Shown here: piece by piece, positions 6,375 through 11,756 of the stretch
How positions within the stretch are numbered: the first letter of the stretch is position 1
Layout: the number at the start of each line of letters is the position of its first letter
Source of the DNA: an uncultured Collinsella sp.
GTDB lineage: Bacteria > Actinomycetota > Coriobacteriia > Coriobacteriales > Coriobacteriaceae
Direction of reading: 5' to 3'
Assembly (NCBI GenBank): GCA_900552995.1
Contig: USBX01000018.1
Span: 1-11,756, forward strand
Length of the DNA: 11,756 nucleotides
Notes under the pieces: model-generated
What the model saw: only the letters and a program-made list of their open reading frames with translations
What the model was told of the DNA's origin: nothing
The model's database searches: none
Program-made: the position numbers and the translations under genes

Positions 6375-8039
6375 TTACTCGTCACCGAGAACTTCGTGCA
6401 CCTCAGAAGCGACTTCGCCGACACGAGGACCGTAAATGACCTGGATTGCCTTGTCGCTCAGGCGGATAACGCCCATAGCTTCAAGATTCTTGGTGAACAC
6501 CTCGTCGTCTGCAACCTTAGAACCATCCTTGACAATCACGCGAAGACGTGAGATGCAGTTGTCAAGATCATCAATGTTGTCGGCTCCACCAAGCGCTTCG
6601 ACAATGCCAACAGCAAGCGCGCTGTCCTTGGTCGCACGGCCCTGGACTGCCTTCTCGGGAGTGCTACCAGACTCGCCCTTTGCCTCAGCGGCCTTTGCCT
6701 CGAACTCAGCTCTGCTGTTGATCAACTCAATATCGTCACCATCATCTCGACCGGGCGTCTTGATATCGAACTTAGTAATAAAGAACCGGAAGAGGAAGAA
6801 AGCTGCCAGGAAAAAGGCGGGGAGCAGAATAAGGTACGGAAGCAGATTAAGCTTCTCGGGGCGGAATAAAAATGGGATCAGGTCCTTGATATTTCCCTGG
6901 TACACCGAAACGCCCATTGCCTCCGAGAGAACTTCACCCAGTCCGGAAAGCGGAGCGTAAACGCCAAAGTAGAGCCAGGGAGCGGCAAACAGGAACGTAA
7001 AGAGAATAGGCTCCGTAACGCCAAAGAAAACAGTCGAAATCACTGTGGGGATTAAAAGGCCAGCAACCTTCTTGCGGTTCTGGGGCTTGGCACAAGACCA
7101 CATAGCAAGGGCGATGCCCGGGAACAACGCGTAATCGTTAATGCCATAGCCAGCCATGAAGGCCCTAACCAAGAGCTTGTCGCTGCTGGGAGAAGCGAGC
7201 TGTGCAAGCTGAATAGCGCTATTGCCCACCACGCGCGTTCCATCGACGACCATGGAGCCACCAAGCTCAGTCCAATACATGGGCGTCTCGAGCAGCGGAT
7301 GCAAGCCAAACGGCACAAGGCTCTCGAGCACCCAGCGATAGACAAACGTACCGACCAGACCGGAGCCTTTCACGAACGTCGCAATACCCGAAAAGCATCC
7401 ACCGATGACGGGCCAGACGAAGTACATGATGCCGCCCAGGACGCCACCGGCAACCAACGATACAATGGGGACCGTTCGACTGCCCGCAAAAAACGCCAGC
7501 GCCGTTGGAAGCTTGGTCTTGTAAAAACGGCCGGTGATCCAAGCGACCAGGCAGCCCACGATAATGCCGCCAAAGACACCAGAGCTGTAGCCAAAAAAGC
7601 CGAGCGAGGTAGTGTAGAGTGCGGACTGCTCACTCGCCTGAATGGACGTAAGGCCAACCTTCTGAAGAACTTCCACCGTTGTATTGTCGGCAGCCAAGCC
7701 AGCTGCTCCAAGCAGAATCTCAACCGTCTTGAGCATGGTGAGATAGCAGACAAGGGCAGAAAAGGCAGCCCAGCCCTTCTCTTTGCGAGACAAGGAGAAG
7801 GCGCAGCCGACGGCAAACAAAACACCGAGGTTTCCAATGATTACCTCGCCGAGACCCTTAAATACCGAGAAGAACGTAAAGAGCGGCGAAGCGGCATACC
7901 AGTCCCAATTAACGCCAAGGGACACAAGGGTCAGTTCGGTCGTAAAAACGCTACCGATACCCAAAAAGAGACCGGAAATGGCAATGAGCGTAATCGGAAC
8001 GAGCATTGCCTTTCCGAACGATTGGAATTTTTCTTTCAT
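6375..8039 (-). CDS. PTS EIICB permease, glucose family, alpha-glucoside type
   Basis: A 554-residue fusion of membrane EIIC and cytoplasmic EIIB of the sugar phosphotransferase system; it imports a sugar while phosphorylating it at C6. EIIC spans about 1-425 with roughly ten hydrophobic segments and the conserved loop motif GVTEPILFTFLFAAP at 340-354, including the sugar-site glutamate E343. A charged, alanine-rich linker of about 45 residues leads to EIIB (about 473-554), whose phosphorylated cysteine is C495 in DNCISRLRVIV. AGYGINDYALFPGI at 296-309 also fits the maltose/glucoside branch (MalP/GlvC type) rather than N-acetylglucosamine permeases. No EIIA domain is attached or nearby, so phosphate must come from a separate EIIA-Glc. 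The ATG at 8039 has a strong GAGGAGGG five bases upstream; an in-frame opening to 8171 lies upstream of that site and is rejected. Converges with rpiR and ends in the shared hairpin. Confidence 0.93.
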   Translation of the reverse strand: MKEKFQSFGKAMLVPITLIAISGLFLGIGSVFTTELTLVSLGVNWDWYAASPLFTFFSVFKGLGEVIIGNLGVLFAVGCAFSLSRKEKGWAAFSALVCYLTMLKTVEILLGAAGLAADNTTVEVLQKVGLTSIQASEQSALYTTSLGFFGYSSGVFGGIIVGCLVAWITGRFYKTKLPTALAFFAGSRTVPIVSLVAGGVLGGIMYFVWPVIGGCFSGIATFVKGSGLVGTFVYRWVLESLVPFGLHPLLETPMYWTELGGSMVVDGTRVVGNSAIQLAQLASPSSDKLLVRAFMAGYGINDYALFPGIALAMWSCAKPQNRKKVAGLLIPTVISTVFFGVTEPILFTFLFAAPWLYFGVYAPLSGLGEVLSEAMGVSVYQGNIKDLIPFLFRPEKLNLLPYLILLPAFFLAAFFLFRFFITKFDIKTPGRDDGDDIELINSRAEFEAKAAEAKGESGSTPEKAVQGRATKDSALAVGIVEALGGADNIDDLDNCISRLRVIVKDGSKVADDEVFTKNLEAMGVIRLSDKAIQVIYGPRVGEVASEVHEVLGDE

Positions 8040-8353
8040 CAATTCCCTCCTCAATGAGCCTCTATAAACGACTATTGCAGCCCACGTCCCCACACAGGCG
8101 AAACGGAAGACATGTTCGGCAATAGACACAAAGTGATTGTAGAAAGGGGCACACAAAATGCGCATCGGCATCGCGTAATGCGGTTAAATCGACCGACGAT
8201 TGCAAGTATTTACGAATCCGTAAACGGCAGCAAATAGGCAGCGAACGGCAATCTGCAGCGTAGGACAGTCCCCGCAGTTCAACAATTGTCGGTATTTCGA
8301 CTCATATTTATTGAATTGTTGCTCGCCCAAAAGTGCGGAGCATCAACGCGCCC
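8040..8353. other. 314-nt non-coding gap with two inverted repeats
   Basis: Between the feoAB stop and the EIICB start no gene is supported. Two structures stand out: a 16-bp palindrome at 8209-8224, described separately, and CAACAATT (8280-8287) with AATTGTTG (8314-8321), a perfect 8-bp inverted repeat enclosing a smaller GTCG/CGAC stem. The second lies just after feoAB on the minus strand but has no T run, so it is not a standard terminator. The stretch is A+T richer than feoAB. A -10-like TACAAT occurs on the minus strand near 8123-8128 without a matching -35, so the EIICB promoter is not assigned. Confidence 0.6.
8209..8224. promoter_or_regulatory. Palindrome upstream of the EIICB gene, candidate operator
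   Basis: TTTACG-AATC-CGTAAA is a perfect 6-bp inverted repeat with a 4-bp centre, 170 nt before the EIICB start. The eight bases TATTTACG at its left edge recur at 5510-5517 in the rpiR leader, followed there by a degenerate second half. A shared half-site would fit control of both by one regulator, but the match is short and could be chance. Confidence 0.4.
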
Positions 8354-10714
8354 CTAAGCCAACCCCAGCAATATGCCCGCCGAATGCACGACAAACGCCA
8401 CGATCCAGGCGACCGTCACTTGAAACGCGAACACGGCAACGGCATAGCGCGCGCCCAACTCGCTCTTAACGGCGCCGATTGCCGCTACGCAGGGCGGGTA
8501 CAGCAGCGTAAAGACCAGGAACACGTAAGCGGTAAACGGCGAAAACATGGTTGACAGCACCGCGGGCGACGTTGCGCCCAAAAGCACCGTGAGGGTCGAA
8601 ATGACGCTCTCCTTGGCGATAAGTCCGGTGACGAGCGCCGTCGAGGCGCGCCAGTCGCCGAAGCCGAGCGGCGCCAGCAGCGGAGCGATAATGCTGCCCA
8701 GACCGGCAAGCAGACTCTGCGACTGATCGGCGACCACATTAAAGCGGATGTCGAACGTCTGAAGGAACCAAATGACCACCGTAGCGGCAAAGATAATGGT
8801 AAAGGCCTTGGTGATGAAGTCCTTGGCCTTATCCCATGCCAGCATCACCGTCGTCTTGATGCTCGGCAGGCGGTAGTTGGGAAGCTCCATGATAAACGGC
8901 ACCGGGTCGCCCTTAAATGCCGTGCGGTTGAGTACCAAAGCCGCGATGCAACCGACCGCAATGCCAATCAGATAGAGCGAGACCATGGCGGGAACCGTCG
9001 CCTGCGGGAAAAACGCCCCGCACAGCAGACCGTAGACCGGCAACTTGGCCGAACAGCTCATGAACGGCGTGAGCATGACCGTCATCTTGCGGTCGTGCTC
9101 GGATGGGAGCGTACGGGTCGACATGATAGCCGGCACGGTGCAGCCAAAACCGACGAGCATAGGCACGAAGCTGCGGCCCGACAGGCCAAAGCGACGCAGC
9201 ACTTTATCCATGACAAAGGCCACGCGCGCCATGTAGCCCGAGTCTTCCAGAATGGAGAGGAACAAAAAGAGCACGACGATAATCGGCAGGAAGGTCAGCA
9301 CGCTGCCCACGCCCGTAAGCACGCCGTCGACAGCCAGCGAGCGCACCACATCGTTGGTTCCGAACGCCTTGAGGCCCGCATCAGCCGAGGCGATGATGGC
9401 AGCGATGCCGTCCTCCATAAGTCCCTGCAACGCCGCGCCGATCACGCCAAACGTCAGCCAAAAGACGAGACCCATGATCACCAGGAACGCCGGAATGGCC
9501 GTGTAGCGACCCGTCAGGATGCGGTCGATCTTGACGGAACGCACGTGCTCGCGGCTCTCGTGCGGCTTGACGACGCAGCGCCCACACACGTCGCCGATAA
9601 AGCCGAAGCGCATGTCGGCCAGAGCAGATAGACGGTCGGTGCCGGCCTCGCCTTCCATCTGGGTAATGATGTGCTCGATGGCGTCAAGCTCGTTACGGTC
9701 CAGGTGAAGCGCCTCGGTTACCAGCTCGTCGCCCTCAACCAGCTTGGTCGCCGCAAAACGCACGGGAATGTGCGCCGTCGCGGCATGGTCCTCGATAAGG
9801 TTGGCGATGCCGTGAATGCAGCGATGCAGCGCGCCGCCGTCTGGGCCATCGGGCGCGCAGAAGTCCAGGCGACCGGGGCGCTCGCGGAACCGTGCCACGT
9901 GCAAGGCGTGATCCACCAGCTCGCCGATACCCTCGTTACGGGCAGCGCTAATGGGGACAACCGGCACGCCCAACAGGCTCTCGAGAAGGTTGACGTCCAC
10001 GGCGCCGCCGTTGGCCGTCACCTCGTCCATCATGTTGAGCGCGATGACCATGGGGCGGTCGAGCTCCATAAGCTGCAGCGTCAGGTACAGGTTACGCTCG
10101 ATGTTGGTGGCGTCGATGATATCGATGATGGCGTCGGGGTTTTCGTCCAAGATGAATTGGCGGCTGACGATCTCTTCGCCCGTGTACGGTGACAGCGAAT
10201 AGATGCCAGGCAGGTCGGTAACGCTCGCCTCGGGGTGGTTACGAATAGTGCCGTCCTTGCGGTCGACCGTCACACCGGGAAAGTTACCGACGTGCTGGTT
10301 GGAGCCCGTCAGCTGGTTGAACAACGTAGTCTTGCCGCAGTTTTGGTTGCCGGCGAGGGCGAAATGCAGCGGCGCACCCTCGGGCACGGCCGTTTTTGCC
10401 GCACGGGGCGAATACGTCCCCTCGCCGAGTGCCGGGTGCTCCGTCGTGCCGATTGCGGCGTTAGCGCGCGGACCCGTATCGGTGTCGTGAACACCCACGA
10501 GCTCGATGCGAGCAGCATCGTCCTTGCGCAGCGTCAACTCGTAGCCGCGTAGGCGAATCTCGAGCGGGTCGCCCATAGGGGCGTATTTCATCATGGTGAC
10601 TTCGGTGCCCGGCGTTAGGCCCATGTCCAAAATATGCTGTCGGAGCGCCTGATCATCGGATGTCACCGATGCGACAACGGCGTCCTTTCCAATCTCGAGT
10701 GTATCGAGCTTCAC
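8354..10714 (-). CDS. feoB: FeoA-FeoB fusion, ferrous iron transporter
   Basis: A 786-residue protein in which a FeoA (SH3-like) domain, residues 1-75, is fused through a linker of about 40 residues to a complete FeoB. FeoB's G domain has G1 GNQNCGKT at 122-129, G2 in NFPGVTVD with T149, G3 DLPG at 167-170, G4 NMMD at 227-230 and G5 SA at 256-257. The membrane part carries the two gate motifs, GFGCTVPAIMSTRTL at 522-536 with C525 and MSCSAKLPVYG at 552-562 with C554, plus a C-terminal YPPCVAAIGA near 739-748 with C741. It drives Fe(II) uptake across the cytoplasmic membrane. FeoA and FeoB are separate genes in enterobacteria; fusions are known in other phyla. No FeoC follows. The start is GTG at 10714 with AAAGGA seven bases upstream; a nearby ATG is out of frame and stops after three codons. 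High G+C, like the chromosome flanks. Probably controlled by an iron-dependent repressor. Confidence 0.96.
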   Translation of the reverse strand: MKLDTLEIGKDAVVASVTSDDQALRQHILDMGLTPGTEVTMMKYAPMGDPLEIRLRGYELTLRKDDAARIELVGVHDTDTGPRANAAIGTTEHPALGEGTYSPRAAKTAVPEGAPLHFALAGNQNCGKTTLFNQLTGSNQHVGNFPGVTVDRKDGTIRNHPEASVTDLPGIYSLSPYTGEEIVSRQFILDENPDAIIDIIDATNIERNLYLTLQLMELDRPMVIALNMMDEVTANGGAVDVNLLESLLGVPVVPISAARNEGIGELVDHALHVARFRERPGRLDFCAPDGPDGGALHRCIHGIANLIEDHAATAHIPVRFAATKLVEGDELVTEALHLDRNELDAIEHIITQMEGEAGTDRLSALADMRFGFIGDVCGRCVVKPHESREHVRSVKIDRILTGRYTAIPAFLVIMGLVFWLTFGVIGAALQGLMEDGIAAIIASADAGLKAFGTNDVVRSLAVDGVLTGVGSVLTFLPIIVVLFLFLSILEDSGYMARVAFVMDKVLRRFGLSGRSFVPMLVGFGCTVPAIMSTRTLPSEHDRKMTVMLTPFMSCSAKLPVYGLLCGAFFPQATVPAMVSLYLIGIAVGCIAALVLNRTAFKGDPVPFIMELPNYRLPSIKTTVMLAWDKAKDFITKAFTIIFAATVVIWFLQTFDIRFNVVADQSQSLLAGLGSIIAPLLAPLGFGDWRASTALVTGLIAKESVISTLTVLLGATSPAVLSTMFSPFTAYVFLVFTLLYPPCVAAIGAVKSELGARYAVAVFAFQVTVAWIVAFVVHSAGILLGLA

Positions 10715-10736
10715 GCGCTCATCCTTTCGTTAGACG

Positions 10737-10746
10737 CGGTTAACCG
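10737..10746. promoter_or_regulatory. Palindrome in the feoAB 5' region
   Basis: CGGTTAACCG is a perfect 10-bp palindrome 23 nt before the feoAB GTG. On the minus strand a GGTTA further upstream (complement of 10758-10762) adds a second copy of the half-site, spaced about 20 nt. Iron repressors of the DtxR/IdeR type recognise TTAGGTTAG-like halves, so this could be a metal-responsive operator, but it is not a consensus match. The rest of 10715-10835 holds a minus-strand TTGACT (10805-10810) and TATCAT (10778-10783) spaced 21 nt, too far for a normal promoter. Confidence 0.35.
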
Positions 10747-10835
10747 TTTACCGGGGCTAACCAACTCGTAACGACAAATGATAGCGCTCTGAACTATTTT
10801 ATAAAGTCAAATACCGATGTTTACCTGCGCAAACT

Positions 10836-11156
10836 TTATGCGGTGCGCCCCGAAAGCTCTTTGCGCATACCGCTCAGCGAGATCGAAACGGAACCCGACC
10901 GCGCGGTAGCAGTGAGTCGATCACCCTCGACTGACCCCGTGCATGCAAAGGGCGCCTTGCCCATCAAGACATGGGAGATAGTACCCGAGAGTTCAAAGAA
11001 ATCGCCCTCAGCGCGGGCACTCGAGAGAGCGATATTGAGACCCCTGACGTTTAGTACTGCCCTGAGCACGCCGTTCACCCCATGTGAAAACGTCACCTCG
11101 CCGCGTTTACTCCCCACCGGCGTCTGGGCCGAAACCACATACGTACCCTCAAGCAT
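10836..11156 (-). CDS. Small beta-rich protein of unknown function
   Basis: A 106-residue soluble protein with no signal peptide and no membrane segment, which I cannot assign to a named family. It is made of alternating short strands with glycine turns: LEGTYVVSAQTPVGSKRGEV near the start, VLRAVLNVRGLNIALSSA in the middle, and FFELSGTISHVLMGKAPFACT then GDRLTATARSGSVSISLSG toward the end. The repeated pattern of a strand, a polar turn and an 'E-GD-F/L' step suggests a small beta barrel or sandwich, of the kind that binds a hydrophobic ligand; that is inference. A single cysteine is present in FACTGS. The ATG at 11156 is chosen over an upstream TTG at 11192 because AGGAGG (complement of 11161-11166) lies four bases before it. 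It starts 47 nt after the alpha/beta hydrolase stop on the same strand, so the two are likely one operon. Confidence 0.8.
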   Translation of the reverse strand: MLEGTYVVSAQTPVGSKRGEVTFSHGVNGVLRAVLNVRGLNIALSSARAEGDFFELSGTISHVLMGKAPFACTGSVEGDRLTATARSGSVSISLSGMRKELSGRTA

Positions 11157-11190
11157 GGCTCCTCCTCTAAGCAGACTTTTTGAAACGGGC

Positions 11191-11203
11191 AAGTAGTCTA
11201 CTT
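11191..11203. promoter_or_regulatory. Short palindrome between hydrolase and small gene
   Basis: AAGTAG-T-CTACTT is a perfect 6-bp inverted repeat with a single central base, lying directly after the hydrolase stop codon and 34 nt before the start of the small protein. With a one-base centre it cannot form a hairpin, so a protein-binding site is more likely than a terminator. Nothing else supports a role. Confidence 0.3.
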
Positions 11204-11711
11204 TTACATATGGCGTTCCAGGAAGCGGAAGGCTAGGCGAATCCAGGGACGGACTGCCACCTGCTTGTCCTCGTTGTCGACCGCGGTGTTGGCGTTGCCG
11301 AGCGAAAGGCCGTGACCGCCCTGGTCAAAGACGTGCATCTCGCAAGCGACGCCCTCCTCGGCCATGCGCTGCGCAAACGGATAGACCTGTGCGATCGGCG
11401 CTGTCTTGTCGTCGGACACGCCCCACACAAAGGTCGGCGGCATCTGGCGCGAAACATGCGTGGTAGGGCAAATGTCGGTCAGGTGCTCATCGGTCGCCTC
11501 GCCGCCCGTCACCATCGACAGATAGTCGTTGAGCAAATCGCGCCCTGTCTTGCCACCCGTCTTGGGCACGCGCAGGTCGATGCGCGGGTCACGCGTCTGC
11601 ATATCGCGCACATAGGCAAGGTCGAGCAACGGATAGCCCAGCACCACGGCGTCGGGACGAATATCCTCCGGACGAGCCCCGGCAAGGCCCGCGAAGGGTC
11701 CGGTCTTCCAC
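11204..11711 (-). CDS. Alpha/beta hydrolase (esterase/lipase type), C-terminal part
   Basis: About 169 genomic residues of an alpha/beta hydrolase of the acetyl-esterase/lipase kind, truncated at its N-terminal side by the contig end. The preserved part has PDAVVLGYPLLDL, a strand and loop that follow the nucleophile elbow in this family, then the acid residue region FVWGVSDDKTAP and the catalytic histidine in FDQGGHGLSLG near the C-terminus. The serine elbow (GxSxG) would lie just beyond the right edge and is not present. The small conserved phrase about APIAQVYPFAQRMAEEGV fits the region between Asp and His. The peptide MCIRDR that opens the reading frame at 11728 is translated Nextera adapter and must be removed. 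Substrate is unknown; many relatives act on acetylated or short-chain esters of plant sugars. Likely co-transcribed with the small beta-rich gene downstream. Confidence 0.88.
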
Positions 11712-11756
11712 CTGTCTCTTATACACATCTGACGCTGCCGACGATAAGGCTCGTGT
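11712..11756 (-). other. Nextera adapter with i5 index (Read 1 side)
   Basis: 11712-11730 is the reverse complement of the Tn5 mosaic end; 11731-11744 (GACGCTGCCGACGA) is the reverse complement of the Read 1 arm; 11745-11752 (TAAGGCTC) is an 8-base i5 index, reading GAGCCTTA in adapter sense; and 11753-11756 (GTGT) begins the P5 flow-cell sequence. All 45 bases are library sequence. Confidence 0.98.

Noticed and set aside
7299..8057. Plus-strand open frame of 252 codons
   Set aside because: Antisense to the EIICB permease; highly charged with no domain, and it runs into the permease ribosome binding site.
8040..8171. 44-codon N-terminal extension of the EIICB permease
   Set aside because: The ATG at 8039 has a near-perfect ribosome binding site and matches the usual EIIC start; the extension would contain that site.
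9095..10192. Plus-strand open frames over feoAB
   Set aside because: Antisense to an intact FeoB G domain and gate motifs; composition is that of mirrored high G+C coding.
1..11756. CRISPR arrays, tRNA or rRNA genes, transposases, phage genes
   Set aside because: No regular spaced repeats, no cloverleaf or rRNA sequence and no recombinase motif were seen on either strand.

Overview
This window looks like one stretch of a bacterial genome captured as a single assembled molecule. Both ends are Illumina Nextera adapter sequence, so genomic DNA runs only from about 22 to 11711. The flanking genes are G+C rich (41 of 60 bases in 1801-1860 and in 9541-9600), genes are tightly packed, and ferrous iron transport is encoded by a fused FeoA-FeoB. 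Together with the general look of the proteins, this suggests a gut Actinomycetota of the Coriobacteriia (Collinsella-like). That placement is an inference from style; there is no marker gene here.

Layout, left to right. (1) 22-1567, minus strand: the 5' part of a hypoxanthine/deoxyinosine-DNA glycosylase, cut by the contig end, directly downstream of a cytoplasmic GH13 alpha-glucan hydrolase. (2) 1639-2963: an imperfect 67-nt hairpin, a SotB-like sugar efflux transporter (minus) and its extended -10 promoter. (3) 3093-3920: a six-helix membrane protein of unknown function (minus). (4) 4011-8039: a phosphotransferase sugar cassette made of a GH4 phospho-glycosidase (minus), a divergent RpiR-family regulator (plus) and an EIICB permease (minus) that converges on the regulator. 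(5) 8354-10714: a FeoA-FeoB fusion (minus). (6) 10836-11711: a small beta-rich protein of unknown function and the C-terminal part of an alpha/beta hydrolase (minus), truncated at the right end.

How the genes fit together. GH4 enzyme, RpiR regulator and EIICB permease are the same three families found in the Bacillus subtilis maltose cassette (malA/glvA, glvR, malP/glvC). The permease would import and phosphorylate a disaccharide, the GH4 enzyme would split the 6-phospho-sugar, and the regulator would sense a sugar phosphate through its SIS domain. No EIIA is encoded here, so a EIIA-Glc elsewhere must serve it. The GH4 metal-site motif is Cys-Asp-Ala-Pro, whose Asp matches alpha-specific members. 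With the nearby GH13 enzyme and sugar exporter this points to alpha-glucoside metabolism. The cassette and the membrane protein are poorer in G+C (24 of 60 at 3541-3600, 31 of 60 at 6781-6840) than the genes on either side, which hints at acquisition.

Regulatory structure worth noting: a 15-bp palindrome and a set of mutually exclusive hairpins in the GH4-rpiR gap, one of which would hide the rpiR ribosome binding site; a 16-bp palindrome upstream of the permease; and a directional terminator overlapping the rpiR stop codon. No tRNA, rRNA, CRISPR array, insertion sequence or phage gene was seen. I found no clearly new multi-gene system; the least explained elements are the rpiR leader, the 275-residue membrane protein and the 106-residue beta-rich protein.
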